A stretch of DNA of 64,000 bases from Liolophura sinensis (GCF_032854445.1 NC_088305.1:29474628-29538627); one strand, 5' to 3'. Positions 12,201 to 22,116 are shown, counted from the first letter of the stretch. Program-made: numbers and translations. The notes: a model not told the origin generated them from the letters alone.

Positions 12201-15200
12201 CACTGAGACAAATGACTGAAGGCAAGTAAGCCGCCCCGCCCGAGACATTATACTGATACGGGTCAACCAGTTGTTGCACTATCCCCTTCATGTTGAACGC
12301 CAGGTAAGGAAGCTATAAGTTCCTCATTTAAGGTCTTCGGTGCGACCCGACCTCGAAGCAGATGCTCTACGAACTGAGCCATCTGGGCAGATTACAAACA
12401 TTTTAGGTTACATGTACATGAGCATGTAATATGAGATTGTAAATGAGCTTAAATCTTATCTTTGTAGAGATGTCTGAACTGAAGTTACTATACTTCACTT
12501 TGTTTAACAGGATTTTTGTCAAGTGACACAAGTCGCTTGACTATGATCGCCACACCCACAATCTTGGCACACCCACAATATAGGGCCACTTAGGAGTTTT
12601 TATTATTTCTTACCTGCAAAAAATTTAAGGTTGGCATCAAAAGTGTTATTTAAAGCCTCGGCTTGCTCCAGAAAGTGCTTATTTACAGGCAAAAAATTTT
12701 GGTGAAAAGCAGTACTTTTACAGTGCCTGATCTTTTTCATAGCAACTTTTCAAATACATATATGTCATGCTGGCTTCCACTCTGGCTGCAAGTAGGAAGG
12801 TCTGCCAGCAACCTGCAAATGGTTGTGGGTTTCCGCCGGGCTCTGCCCGGTTTCCTCCCACCATAATGCTGGCCACCATCGTATAAGTGAAATATTTTTG
12901 AGTGCAGCCTAAAACACCGATCAAATAAATAAACAAATCATACATATATGCATTCCCCTTCTACTGTTGAGAAAGCCAAGGCAGCGTGAGTTGGATTTAA
13001 ACACACACCTCACTGGTTAAGGGCTTTTAATATTCAACAAACAGGTGCTTTATACTAACACGATATAAAATAAGAATTCTTGTCCTTTAATATGAGAGAA
13101 AATTTGAAAGATTGCATGTCTTACCTGATACATTTAAAGTGACGGAATGTGCTGGCTGCTTTCTGACACTCCAGGCATAACTGAATGGCCCCAGCATAAT
13201 CTTCCTCCTGATGGAACAGATTCAGAAGCAACCATGGTATTCCAAGATACTACATTTGGTATGTTACAATAGGTTAACAAAGTAAACTCACTATACATTC
13301 AAATAGCGGTTTATGTTGCAACAGTTCATGAAGAGGCTGATATCTTTTGCAAAAGCAAAACAAGTGCACAAATTTGACTGAAACCTTGTTCAAGCTTATT
13401 TTTTCTTTTTAGGGTCTCTTTGGCTCAGTTGGTTAGCGTGCTAGCGCAGCGTAATGACCCAGGAGCCTCTCAACAAAGCAGTCACTATAAGTCCTGCTCA
13501 TGCTGGCTTCCTCTCCGGACGCACATGGGAAGGCCTGTAAGCAATCTGCAGCTAGTCGTGGGTTTTCCCCGGCCTCTGCTCAGTTTCTTCCCACCACAAT
13601 GTAGTCCGCCGTTGTATAAGTGAAATATTCTTGAGTACGGCGTAAAGCACCAATCACATACAGAAATAAATAAAGTTCATAAATAAATAAATGGCCATCA
13701 AGGCTGTATCACTACAGATTATACCAAAAGAACTATTTTAAAACTAACCTATTTGATTTGTGTTGGCAACATTGTAATCAAAAATTCTTTATGCTTAAAC
13801 TGGCTGTCAGGTTTAGGGGTGCATGCACCAGATAGGTAAAAACCTCTGACATACAGGTAGGTACAAAAGTTCATTCCTCCCTTCTTTACAGTGTACTTAT
13901 TTCCAACATACCTCTAACATCTCCCGTAGCCTAATTTCTGTGCTTTGCTGAAAATAAAACAAAATGAATGCTATTGAAAATCTCAAGGTACACATGCACA
14001 TGTTAACTTTATACAGATAATACACTACAATTCACTGCTAGGATGTAAGGAGCAAACTGGCCCCAGTGAACATTACCTTTAGGTAATATACAATAAAGGT
14101 CAGAATAATGGCTGGAGAAAACCACAGCCGATCAGATTAATGGCTGGAGAAAAGCATATAAGGTAAAGTGAAAGGCTGGAGAAAACCAACAAAGGCCAAG
14201 TTAATGGCTGAATGAAGCCAATGAAGGCCAGTGTTTTGATCGGCTGAAACCAAAGAAGGCCAGGTGTATGGCTGGAGAAAACCAACAAAGGCCAGGTTAA
14301 AAGCTGAATGAAACCAATGAAGGTCAGGTTATTGGCTTAATGAAACCAAAGCAGGCCAGGTTAATGGCTGTAGAAACCAACAAAAGCCAGGTTAACAACT
14401 GGATGAAACCAACAAAGCCAGGTTTATGGCTGGATGAAATCAACAAAGCCAGGTTTATGGCTGGATGAAATCAACAAAGGCCAGGTCAATGGCTGAATGA
14501 AACCAATGCGGCGAGATTACTGGTTGGATGAAAGCAACAAAGGCCAGGTTATTGGCTGGTTGAAATCAACAAAGGCCAGGTTATTGGTTGGATGAAACCA
14601 ACGAAGACAAGGTTAACAGCTGAATGAAAAAAACGAAGGCCAGGGTAATGGGTGAACGAAACCAACAAAGTCAGGTTAATAACTGGATGAAACCACCGAA
14701 GGTCAGGCTGCTATCTGGATGAAAGCAACGAAGGTCAGGTCAATGGCTAGATGAAATCAATGAAGGCCAGTTTATTGGCAGGATGAAATCAATGAAGGCC
14801 AAAGTATTGGTTGGCAGAAACCAACGAAGGCCAAGTTAATGGCTGAACAAAACCAACAAATACCAGGTCATCAGATGCATGAAATCAGCGAAGACCACAT
14901 TAATGGCAAGAGAAAACTAACGAAGGCCCGAGTTAATGGCTGGATGAAACCAACAAAGCCAGGTCAATGGATGGAGAAGACCAACGCAAGCCAGATTAAT
15001 GGCTGAATGAAACCAATGAAGGCATGGTTCTTGGCTGGGTGAATCCAAAGAAGACCAGGTTAATGGCTGGAGAAAACCAAGGAACCCAGGTTAAAAGCTG
15101 AATGAAACAAATGGAGGCCAGGTAGAAGGCTGAATGAAACAAATGAAAGCCAGGTTATTGGTTGGATGAATCTAACAAAGGCCGGGTAAATGGCTGGAAA

Positions 15201-18200
15201 AACCAAAGCAGCCTGGTTTATGGCTGAACAAAAGCAACAAAGGTCAGGTAAATGGCTGGAGAAAACTAATGAAGGCCAAGTTAAAACTGAACCAAGCCAA
15301 TGAAAGCCAGGTTAGTGGCTGGATAAAACCAACAAAACCAGGTTACGAGCTTGATGAAATCAAGGAAGACCAGGTTAATGGTTGGAGAAAAACAACAAAG
15401 GCCAGGTTAATTCCTGAAGAAAAACAACAAACACCAGGTTAATGGCTGAATGAAACCAACCAGGTTAATGGCTGAATGAAACCAACCACGTTAATTGCTG
15501 GATGAAATGAACAAAGACCAGGAGAATGGCTGAATGAAACAAATGAAGGCCAGGTAAATGGCTGGAAAAAACCAACGAAGGCCAGGTTATCAGCTGAATG
15601 AAATCAACAAAGGCCATGTTAATGGTTAGAGAAAACTAACGAAGGCCCGAGTTAATGGCTGGATGAAACCAACAAAGCCAGGTCAATGGTTGGAGAAAAC
15701 CAACAATGGCCAGGTTATCACCAGAATGAAACCAGGGAAGGCCACGTTAATGGCTAGAGAAAACTAATGAAGGCCCGTGTTACTGCATGGATGAAACCAA
15801 CGAAGCCAGGTAAATGGCTGGAGAAAAACAACGAAGGTCAGGTTAATTGCTGGAGAAAAACAGCAAAGGCCAGACTGATGGCTGAATGAAACCAATGCAG
15901 GCCAGGTTATTGGCTAGATGTAACCAAAGAAGGCCAGGTTTATGGCTGGAGAAAACCAACGAAGGCCACACAGAAATTATATTCGCTTATAATGAATTCG
16001 GGCTGTTTCTTGTTTTTTTTGACGCAAAGGGCACTTTGAGGGAACGGCAGCGTCCACTAATCTGACGCTGAGAAGGGCTGGATTAGGCCCTGTGGCTGGA
16101 TGAAATCTACGAAGGCCAGATAATTGGTTGGATGAAACCAATGAAGGCCAGTTATTGGTTGGATGAAATCAACGAAGACCTGGTTATTGGTCGGATGAAA
16201 GCAACTGAGGAATTACATTTTGTCCACAAAATTTTTAACACTAATAAATTTTTAACAATATTTCTACATATTTCACGAAAATCTCACAGTGCCTTCCAGA
16301 ATAGTACATAACAACAATTACAAGCACTGTGCACTATTTACCAGTGTTTTGATGGTCCTGAGGGACTTGAGTAGACCTTGTAGTTGCTGCCTTTTTCTGT
16401 AGTTAGCCAACAATCCCAAACTGGCTGTGGTAAAACCGGTCTTAGCCCTGTCTAAATGTCTGCAAACAAGGATAATATCACAGATACTAACGCCAGGAAC
16501 CGTTTTCACGAAACTTCCTGAGTTCAGCAAATTGCTGAAGTCCATGTTGGTATTTTTTGTCCAAGTCTCCCTTGGTCTGTTTCTCCAAAAAAGTCAAACA
16601 CTACCAAAGAATACTATTATGTTTCAGCAAAACAAATTTGCTTCAGTAAAAAAAACCTGAGACGTTTCACGAAACCTGGCTTTATATTACAGTAACAGCT
16701 AAAACATAGCTGCAAAACAAAGCTAGTGTGCAGGTGTTAAAACTGTTTACTGCAACACCCGTCAGTTTTATCACTCTGTTTGTAACTATGAGTGGAATAC
16801 ACATTTAAATTACACAAAAACAAACCTCATATCTGCAACATATGGACGGAGAGGAGAAGTTACAAAAATCTCCTGTCTAAAATATGCAACTTCTGAGACA
16901 CCATGTCTAACAGAAGACACTGTCCCACATTCCTCTTTGTCCCCCACACCCCTTCACGTCTTACCTGCGCCCGTTAGCACAAATGACACTGGCACTTTGT
17001 AGAGCCTTTTGTAACTCCATCACCCTCTGAAGCTCTGTGTTATAGGCAGGATGGTTCTGTAGCACTAACTCTGACACCTTTTTAGAGACCTGGATAAAGA
17101 GTGTTCAGGAACAGTAAATTAGTATGAATTTATTCATACAATACAGCTTCATGTATCATATGTCATGTAATACAACACAGCTATTTCTATATCAAAATTT
17201 ACATTTGCTCCGGGTAGTCCAGTTTCTCCACTCATAAAGCTGACCGCTATCATTTAAAAGGTAAGACTGTTCTATTGATGAATGGAAGAAGAAAGGTACC
17301 CTGTCCAGCACAACATGTGTTAATTCATATACCATGCATGAATTTTCTCAGATCTTCAAATAATCCTAAAGCTCATTCACAAATGACGTGGTCTTCTGAG
17401 CAGTAGATGTCAACTGGAGTTTTGTGAAGTCATAGTAGTGTCAAATGGTGAGTGAGTGAGTGAGTGCTTGGGGTTAAACTTAACAGGTTTTCAGTCATAT
17501 GACGACGCAGGAGTCATTAGAGTCTATGTAATGTGCCTCCTTGTTGCAGGACGGATTTCCATCGCTCTTTCATCAAGTGCTGCTTCACTGAGGCAACTTA
17601 CCAAAGGCAAGTAACCGCCCCACCCGAGCCAATATATTGATACAGGTCAAATAGTCGTTGCACTATCTCCTTCATGCTGAATACCAAGCTAGAAAGTTAC
17701 AACTTCCTCTTTTTAAGGTTTTAGGCGTGACCCAACCCAGGATTGACCCTGGATCTAACACCTCCCAAAGCGCACGCTCTACCAACTGCGCTATCGGGGC
17801 AGGTAGTGTCGAATGGGGTGCCAGGAATTTGTACTCAAATGACCAAACATTTTGTTTTTTTTGCACTAAATTGTACTACATGGCCTTTGAATTGCCCAAG
17901 AAACTTAATATATATCTTTGTGATAACGGTTTGTACAAACTATGTACCCATGTAGCATACTAGCAATTTTCGCCAGAAATGTGTGTGCTCTGGAATGTAA
18001 GTGGAAATTTCTTGAGCATGATATTAAGCACGAATCAAATAAGCAAATTTTAAAACATTAATACACATCAGGAAATTATGCAGCCTAAAATATACAAGTA
18101 CATTTCACAGGTAATTAATTGAAAAAAAAGGTCGCAAAATAACATAATTTTCCAAGAACAAATAAAACAAAAACAAGTTAAGAAACAAAACTGGAACAAT

Positions 18201-20816
18201 GCTGACTCACCGCTTGATGTTGTCGTCGTAATCTCTCTCGATCTTTGTTAATTTCCACCATCTCCAGTGTCTCTGGCAGTTTGTTGAGCTCATACTCGCT
18301 GGCGTCAAACGTCTCGTCATTGTAGTACACAGTCTCGATACTCTCAATGACCTCTCTATCTGCCTGTGGGTCATTCGGGTACTCGTTGATATGTTCCTAC
18401 ACAAAACAGGCACAAACAACTGTGAAACACTCCTTCCAACATAACTTTTTACCAGAAAGAGTGAATGAGTGAGTGAGTGAGTGATTGGGGCTTAATGTCA
18501 TACTTAACGATTTTTCAGTCATATGACGAAGAAGGAGTCCTCAGAGAGCATTTACCAGAAAGAGAACCAGAATATATGAATCTGATTTATCCCCTTGAGG
18601 ATCAGATGTAGTCTTGTTATGTCCACTATTTGTCTATTGTACTTGATGCCATCTTTAAAAATATGTCTGCTGGGCTTAACTTGACCCACCCTAAAAAATA
18701 AAGGGCCCTAGTTTTGAACTTTATATTTGAAATTTGACAGCTTTTTTTTCTTTTGCATATTTTCTCACATTGTTAATTTCTTTAAAATCCCCATGTTTTT
18801 CAATAGCCAGAAAACCCAAAAAATTATGACCCTATGAAAAAAAAAAAATAACACCTGGTTGCATGTAACAAGATTTTTTTAAAGATGGCCTGATAGCTAC
18901 TTCAGTCAGGTGTTAATTGAGTACAAATGCCTATGTTTTGCCTCTGTTGATCTCCTGTGACCTCCAATGACCTTTGAGACCTCCTACATGTACCTCTAAT
19001 ATATGCAGTTCTTGCGAGCATATTTTTAATGTACATTTAATACATGAATTAAAAATTTTGTTACAAAAAAATGAAGAATTAAACATCATATAACATTATT
19101 TTTGGTGCTTAAGCTTACATTTTTCCAGTAGTATATCATCCTATCTTCTCTGTTCTCCTAAGTATTAGGTTACAGGTTTGCCCGTAAATCATCGTTGTAA
19201 CTTAAAATTGGTAGCAAGGCCACCAGAAAGCTCGCCTGTATGAGACACTTCAGTTTAATTCATAAAAAAGTGAAATCGTGAATTTGGTGCCGACGCTCAG
19301 GGTATGACATTTATAAGCTATGCTTGTACATTTGTGCTTCATACAGGTGAGCTAAATAGCAGGAATGAACAACAGCCAACACAGCTAGGGTCCGAATAAC
19401 CTTAGATTGGAAAGCTTCCTCACTGTGCATTGATTGTATCCACAGAGGGCTTACCAATCAGAAATTTATTTTTTCGAGTGGACAGTATGACAAAATTTTT
19501 GAGGGATTTGCACCATATTTGAGATTGTTAATTCACACAAATGTACATTTAAGACAGGTACATAACTTACTATAAATGGAGAGAGCAAGGAAACTATCAC
19601 ACCTTGCCAGGTACATGCACCTCAGAGATCTCAACAAAATCCACAGCTGAACTTTCACTGGCCAAGGGATAATGAATAATGCAAATCACCTTTTCCTTTC
19701 TTTTTCTTCTCAATTTCAGTTTGATGCAGACGTGATAATCAGTAAGTACTACAGTAGCAGTTTATTTTACATTAATTATCCACAATTCCAAAGACACAAA
19801 AAAAAAAAAACCTTCTACAAAACAACCAAAGGAGTATTCACATGTGTATGATGATGAGACAGAACTAGTGTTAAATCATGACCCATAAGACCTGTCAGCG
19901 TGCATTTTACCCACCTTGAACTTGGTCAGAGCTGGATCAGCTGACAGTTGGAGGCTGCTCACATCATCATCAACAGGAGACTTGGCTGAGTCCTGGATAG
20001 CAAAAAAAAAAACAAAAAAAACAAAGCCAACAGGTATTTAAACAAAAGAAGACTCTCAGCATGGATCACTAGGTTTTGGGAGTATTACGAGTATGTAGTT
20101 CTTCGCAGATCATTTTCCTTTCATCAATACATGAGTCTACAGTCACCCTTTGGAAAAGTAAACAAACTGCGGAGCAAGACAACATGCCCAAATGAGCTGG
20201 AAATGGGTCTGCTGAGCCCAAAGGCAAGCGCCCAAGTGATGCTGCATACTTTAGTAGATTACAATTACAAAATTGTGTGTGGCGATAAGAAATGTTACAA
20301 CGTGGATTTGACAAACTTGTGTAAATGGAGTGCTTATTCGCATACCATCTGATCTTAACCTCAACAGCAAATGGGGGGATTTCTGACTAAAGGTTGAGTA
20401 GCATAGCCCGAGATTGCTCTTAAGTTAGGTTTGGTAAAACGTTGCTCGCTCATGGATGGGCCCAAACCAACGTGCACTCCATTTAAAAACCTGCAATTGG
20501 CAAAATTTGTCGCGGCTGTCAGCAAAATCTCAGGCCTATCTAGATGGACAGGGCTGGGCGGCATGATGGTTGACAAAGTAGGATTTTGGCTTAAAACATC
20601 TTGGCTTTTTAGAAAAAAATTGTTGCTATCTTGTAATCCTTTGGAATCCACAAAGACGGTCCTTTGCAAAGTCAGCGATCAGCTCCTGTCACATACGGTT
20701 GACATGCAATGTGGACATGGGCGTTGTTGTTGTATCAACGAGTTCATTTTCCTATTTACCACAAGCTGACTTACCTGCCGACTGATGAAAGATATGAGCT
20801 TTTTCTTCAAATCCAT
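3183..20816 (-). CDS. VPS50 / syndetin (CCDC132), EARP tethering-complex subunit; 5' part, 14 coding exons
   Basis: VPS50 is the subunit that distinguishes the EARP complex (with VPS51, VPS52, VPS53) from GARP. EARP tethers vesicles at recycling endosomes and acts in dense-core vesicle sorting. Coding exons on the minus strand: 20775-20816, 19915-19992, 18211-18396, 16965-17089, 16342-16459, 13912-13947, 13125-13207, 10543-10684, 8363-8503, 7409-7526, 6739-6919, 5908-6097, 4861-5118, 3183-3298. All have AG/GT borders, and the phases join to 1814 nt (604 codons). Family-typical stretches include [80 protein letters not shown] and [12 protein letters not shown]. The N-terminal VPS54_N-like coiled-coil region is present. 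The C-terminal domain (about 360 residues in the ~960-aa human protein) lies left of the window. Start ATG is at 20816. The 12-residue exon and the low-complexity Ser/Thr-rich exon 13 are notable. Introns are loaded with minisatellites and SINEs. Confidence 0.95.
3779..4590. repeat. 54-bp minisatellite, about 15 copies
   Basis: Tandem array in VPS50 intron 13. The unit carries CCTGCAGCTGATGTCATGT and TATAATCTTGT and almost always one CTGCAG (PstI) site. Unit length is a multiple of three, so several overlapping shadow reading frames appear on both strands. Copies differ by point changes and small indels. Confidence 0.95.
4861..5118 (-). CDS. VPS50 coding exon 13
   Basis: Begins [10 protein letters not shown] and ends EDVLATNG, flanking a Ser/Thr-rich linker. 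Both ends match the vertebrate linker (HEFKFMEQSRS, ETEDVLASNG); the middle is unconserved. Acceptor TTCTTAG, donor GTAAGA. Confidence 0.93.
5223..5370 (+). mobile_element. SINE-B fragment
   Basis: Internal and 3' part of the AATA-tailed SINE-B family: GTGGGAAGATCTGC, then TGGTATAAGTGAAATATTCT. Degraded, without head. In VPS50 intron 12. Confidence 0.65.
5648..5675. other. Perfect 11-bp hairpin in VPS50 intron 12
   Basis: AGGCCTTCTCC, a 6-base A-rich loop, then the exact reverse complement GGAGAAGGCCT. No gene context suggests a function; VPS50 transcription crosses it. Confidence 0.6.
5908..6097 (-). CDS. VPS50 coding exon 12
   Basis: [38 protein letters not shown] and [12 protein letters not shown]: the most diagnostic VPS50 stretch in the window. 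Donor GTGAGT. Confidence 0.97.
6739..6919 (-). CDS. VPS50 coding exon 11
   Basis: [34 protein letters not shown] and [10 protein letters not shown], colinear with the vertebrate protein. Acceptor TTTCAG, donor GTAAAC. The ~40-residue acidic insert seen before this point in human is much shorter here. Confidence 0.95.
7018..7170 (-). mobile_element. SINE-B fragment with (TTTA)n tail
   Basis: Reverse-oriented SINE-B 3' portion: TTTA tail repeats at 7025-7050, then CAGCATTATGGTGGGAGGAA and ACCTTCCCATGTATGG. The tRNA-like head is missing. In VPS50 intron 10. Confidence 0.8.
7409..7526 (-). CDS. VPS50 coding exon 10
   Basis: [20 protein letters not shown] then TIEWHE, matching [15 protein letters not shown] in vertebrates. 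Acceptor TATTTAG, donor GTAAGT. Confidence 0.95.
7899..7913. repeat. Poly-G tract
   Basis: Fifteen consecutive G on the plus strand in VPS50 intron 9. Such tracts are prone to length change and to sequencing error. Confidence 0.85.
8215..8300 (-). mobile_element. tRNA-like SINE head fragment
   Basis: Reverse complement shows a box-A-like GTGGTTAAGATGGG and box-B-like GGGTTTAATCCC at tRNA spacing. The left flank is not clearly one of the other families. In VPS50 intron 9. Confidence 0.4.
8363..8503 (-). CDS. VPS50 coding exon 9
   Basis: [29 protein letters not shown], then [11 protein letters not shown]; 47 codons, phase 0. Donor GTGAGA. Confidence 0.96.
9308..9469 (+). pseudogene. THAP-domain remnant (53-aa reading frame)
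   Basis: Opposite strand to VPS50, inside intron 8. ATG opens [19 protein letters not shown] and continues through [16 protein letters not shown] before a stop. This resembles the start of a THAP zinc finger (family pattern MVxxCxAxxC, then KxPGV, then RKxW, then RRExF). The second zinc Cys is Tyr and the C-x2-H half is absent, so it cannot fold a normal C2CH finger. Likely a decayed transposase or THAP gene fragment. Recognition is by eye. Confidence 0.5.
9639..9930 (-). mobile_element. SINE-A, reverse orientation, head truncated
   Basis: Starts with (TGAG)n, then TGCTTGGGGTTTAACGTCAT, TTTTTCAGTCATATGAC, and the body GTGCCTCCTTGCTCCAGGA through TGCTGAACGCCAAGCGGGGA. The tRNA-like head seen in the 17446 copy is missing. 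In VPS50 intron 8. Confidence 0.85.
10210..10430 (-). mobile_element. SINE-C, reverse orientation, partial
   Basis: Shares with the copies at 34250 and 48045 the segments GTGTCTTCTTGTGGCAGAGC, GAAGACACCAGACATGACA and AAGCAAGTACCATTTATAAA. Both ends are truncated. In VPS50 intron 8, just downstream of exon 8. Confidence 0.75.
10543..10684 (-). CDS. VPS50 coding exon 8
   Basis: [20 protein letters not shown] through YRMLGKTQ, colinear with the vertebrate protein. Acceptor TTTTCAG, donor GTGGGT. Together with exon 7 it gives 75 whole codons. Confidence 0.96.
10747..11562. repeat. ~34-bp minisatellite, about 24 copies
   Basis: Tandem array of GAGGTCATAATGTGGAAAAA followed by GCTGGATGACAACA in VPS50 intron 7, starting about 60 bp from exon 8. 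Subtypes (GACTGACAACAGACATC versus GGATGACAACAGAGGTC) alternate in places, suggesting two-unit higher-order copying. Unit length varies by indels. Confidence 0.95.
11563..12126. other. VPS50 intron 7 sequence, nothing recognised
   Basis: Unremarkable intronic DNA between the 34-bp array and a SINE-A copy. I see no exon or repeat. Confidence 0.5.
12127..12392 (-). mobile_element. SINE-A with tRNA-like head, tail truncated
   Basis: Reverse orientation. On its sense strand the head reads TGGCTCAGTTCGTAGAGCAT, a good tRNA box A, at the right end. The body (GTGCCTCCTTGTTGCAGGAC, GATACGGGTCAACCAG) matches the 17446 copy. The (TGAG)n end is missing. Confidence 0.85.
12766..12950 (+). mobile_element. 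SINE-B, 5'-truncated
   Basis: Runs from ATGCTGGCTTCCACTCTGGC to the tail TAAAACACCGATCAAATAAA. Contains GGTTTCCTCCCACCATAATG and GTATAAGTGAAATATTTTTG. The tRNA-like head is absent. In VPS50 intron 7, close to exon 7. Confidence 0.85.
13125..13207 (-). CDS. VPS50 coding exon 7
   Basis: [20 protein letters not shown] then FRHFKCIS, near-identical to the vertebrate segment [20 protein letters not shown]. Donor GTAAGA. Confidence 0.96.
13413..13690 (+). mobile_element. SINE-B, full length
   Basis: tRNA-derived head GGCTCAGTTGGTTAGCGTGC (box A), body through TGCTGGCTTCCTCTCC and CACCACAATGTAGTCCGCCG, then the 3' core TTGAGTACGGCGTAAAGCAC and an AAATAAAT-type tail. The best complete plus-strand copy in the window; it defines the family here. 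In VPS50 intron 6. Confidence 0.9.
13912..13947 (-). CDS. VPS50 coding exon 6 (36-nt mini-exon)
   Basis: Only 12 residues, [12 protein letters not shown], aligned to QRTDVRLSEMLE of the vertebrate protein. Acceptor TTTTCAG, donor GTATGT. Flanked upstream by a 2.4-kb intron largely made of the 32-bp array. Confidence 0.92.
14090..15975. repeat. ~32-bp minisatellite, about 60 copies
   Basis: Imperfect tandem array of GGCTGGATGAAACCAACGAA followed by GGCCAGGTTAAT, filling most of VPS50 intron 5. Unit length drifts by small indels and copies are strongly diverged, so it is older or less homogenised than the 36-bp array. Confidence 0.95.
15976..16089. other. Non-repeat interruption of the 32-bp array
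   Basis: About 115 bp unlike the flanking units (contains GACGCAAAGGGCACTTTGAG) separates the main array from three or four further units. Looks like an inserted segment; no terminal repeats or target duplication that I can define. Confidence 0.5.
16090..16208. repeat. 32-bp minisatellite, continuation
   Basis: Three to four more units (GGTTGGATGAAACCAATGAA type) after the interruption, ending 134 bp before VPS50 exon 5. Confidence 0.9.
16342..16459 (-). CDS. VPS50 coding exon 5
   Basis: Encodes [20 protein letters not shown] followed by a basic helix and SLRTIKTL, a very conserved VPS50 segment. Acceptor TTTGCAG, donor GTAAAT. Confidence 0.96.
16965..17089 (-). CDS. VPS50 coding exon 4
   Basis: Starts [10 protein letters not shown] and ends [10 protein letters not shown], colinear with VSKKVADLIL and AAVICTNGRR in vertebrate VPS50. 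Donor GTAAGA. Ends after two bases of a codon, completed by exon 5. Confidence 0.95.
17446..17800 (-). mobile_element. SINE-A, full length
   Basis: Reverse orientation, in VPS50 intron 3. Left end (TGAG)n, then TGCTTGGGGTTAAACTTAAC and TTTTCAGTCATATGACGACG; body GTGCCTCCTTGTTGCAGGAC; right end a tRNA-like head whose sense strand reads ATAGCGCAGTTGGTAGAGCG (box A) and later GGTCAATCCTGGG (box B-like). Explains the tRNA-like look of 17735-17800; it is not a functional tRNA gene. Confidence 0.9.
18211..18396 (-). CDS. VPS50 coding exon 3 (residues 41-102)
   Basis: Contains the motif [11 protein letters not shown], matching YELEKLPPVLN of vertebrate VPS50, and ends in a charged helix ([10 protein letters not shown]). 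Acceptor TTGTGTAG, donor GTGAGT, phase 0. Confidence 0.93.
18464..18545 (-). mobile_element. SINE-A 3'-end fragment
   Basis: (TGAG)n at 18464-18484 followed by TTTTTCAGTCATATGACGAA and GAAGGAGTCCTCAGAG. Only the last ~80 bp of the element. In VPS50 intron 2. Confidence 0.8.
18546..19914. other. VPS50 intron 2 remainder
   Basis: About 1.4 kb of AT-rich intron with homopolymer runs (18839-18849, 19798-19812). No exon, RNA gene or repeat family recognised. Confidence 0.5.
19915..19992 (-). CDS. VPS50 coding exon 2 (residues 15-40)
   Basis: Encodes an acidic, poorly conserved segment beginning [10 protein letters not shown] and ending ADPALTKFK. Acceptor CTATCCAG, donor GTGGGT, phase 0 on both sides. 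Confidence 0.85.
20775..20816 (-). CDS. VPS50 coding exon 1 (residues 1-14)
   Basis: [14 protein letters not shown], then a GTAAGTC donor. Short and basic, like the start of human VPS50. The ATG is the first in frame. Phase 0 to exon 2. Confidence 0.8.
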
Positions 20817-21237
20817 TTTTAGATGTTTCACCTGACGCCTGTCATTGTAGAATTTGGAGAATGTTTAACTTTGAGCAATCAAGTCAACGATTCGAGAACC
20901 CAACAGTTGACAGGTTTCCGGATGTGATCACCGGCGCGCCCCCTCACTACTTGGTTAAGGGGAGGCAACACGGTAGGTCAAACATTCTTCAATAGTTAAG
21001 AGCCCAAACCCAGACGGGCGATTCAGTCAAAGGCTCTCTTACGAATACATTGTTCATTTAGTGACTGGACAATTCCACTAGATATAGATATCATCTTTGT
21101 GTCACCCACAAAATATTGGGAATTGCTCTTATTCAAAAGCAGATCCAAATAACATTGGCAGATGTAACAGCTCCCGTTAAAATAACATTTAATTACAGAT
21201 GGCAGCTATCAAATATATCAAAATAACATTTGATTTT
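20817..21237. promoter_or_regulatory. Likely VPS50 5'-UTR and promoter region
   Basis: Immediately upstream of the VPS50 start on the minus strand. Includes a locally GC-rich stretch (GATCACCGGCGCGCCCCCTC at 20926-20945) unlike its AT-rich surroundings. No clear TATA box. Assignment rests on position only. Confidence 0.35.
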
Positions 21238-21275
21238 TTTATTTATTGTTTTGATTGGTGTTTTACGCCCTTAAT
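21238..21275 (-). mobile_element. SINE-B tail fragment
   Basis: TTTATTTATTGTTTTGATTG then GTGTTTTACGCC, the reverse complement of the SINE-B 3' end. Very short. Confidence 0.55.
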
Positions 21276-21477
21276 TATATTTGAAGATGTACGTCTAATA
21301 ATCATCCTTCAAGTAACATTTATATGTACAAGTAGGTTTTAAGCATTTACACAAACAGTTGGAATAAAATCTAACTGGGGTAAATTGACAAGATGCCGAA
21401 TTTCAAAAAATTGAGCCACTGTCGTCCCAGCATTAGTTTTAGCCTGCTTTGCATGTGGAGCTGTCTCTTGTATTGCA

Positions 21478-21822
21478 TTCCTGCCTAGACTAGGGTTCCT
21501 GCATAGACTAGAGTTCCTGCCTAGACTTTGATTCCTGCCTAGACTAGGGTTCCTGTCTAGACTAGGGTTCCTGACTAGACTTTGATTCCTGCCTAGACTA
21601 GGGTTCCTGTCTAGACTAGGGTTCCTGCCTAGACTAAGGTTCCTGCCTAGACTAGGGTTCCTGCGCAGACTAGGATTCCTGCCTAGCCTAGGATTCCTGC
21701 GCAGACTAGGATTCCTGCCTAGCCTAGGATTCCTGCCTAGACTAGGGTTCCTGCGCAGACTAGGATTCCTGCCTAGCCTAGGATTCCTTCGCAGACTAGG
21801 GTTCCTGCATAGACTAGGAATG
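21478..21822. repeat. 18-bp minisatellite, about 19-20 copies
   Basis: Tandem array of CCTGCCTAGACTAGGGTT. Variants GCGCAGACTAGG, CCTAGCCTAGG and TGTCTAGACTAG contain short near-palindromes (CTAGxCTAG). On the minus strand it is open in one frame as a six-residue repeat (NPSLGR) inside a 214-codon reading frame at 21339-21983. I judge this a by-product of the 18-bp period. It lies ~660 bp upstream of the VPS50 start. Confidence 0.93.
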
Positions 21823-21947
21823 GTGGACTGTAAGAGCTCCTGAGGCTTTGTCCCTGTGACTGTTTTCAGGTACCGGTATATCAACACAACGCTGATGACA
21901 ACACAGGATTTTGAGTAATTCCAGACCAGTGACGTCAGATTAATTAC

Positions 21948-22116
21948 GATTACAATTAAAATCACTAGTTTTTGTTGTAACATGAGTAGTCAGATTAATT
22001 ACAATTACAATCACTAGTTTTTGTTGTAACATGAGTAGTCAGATTAATTACAATTAAAAACACTAGTTTTTTTTGTTTTGTTTTTTTTTGTTTTTTTTTT
22101 TTGTAACATGAGCAGT
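21948..22116. repeat. ~50-bp tandem triplication
   Basis: Three copies of AGATTAATTACAATTA, CACTAGTTTTTGTTGTAACA and TGAGTAGTC; the third is interrupted by a T-rich expansion at 22062-22102. Confidence 0.85.

Noticed and set aside
17735-17800. tRNA gene on the minus strand
   Set aside because: Good A and B box-like motifs, but it is the head of a SINE-A copy continuous with the SINE body, and the acceptor stem does not close.
20431-20769. 112-codon plus-strand frame in VPS50 intron 1
   Set aside because: No homology recognised, antisense within an intron, and an equally long frame overlaps on the other strand.
21339-21983. 214-codon minus-strand frame with NPSLGR repeats
   Set aside because: Open because of the 18-bp period; the unique N-terminal part has no recognisable domain or promoter context. 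Kept only as a repeat.
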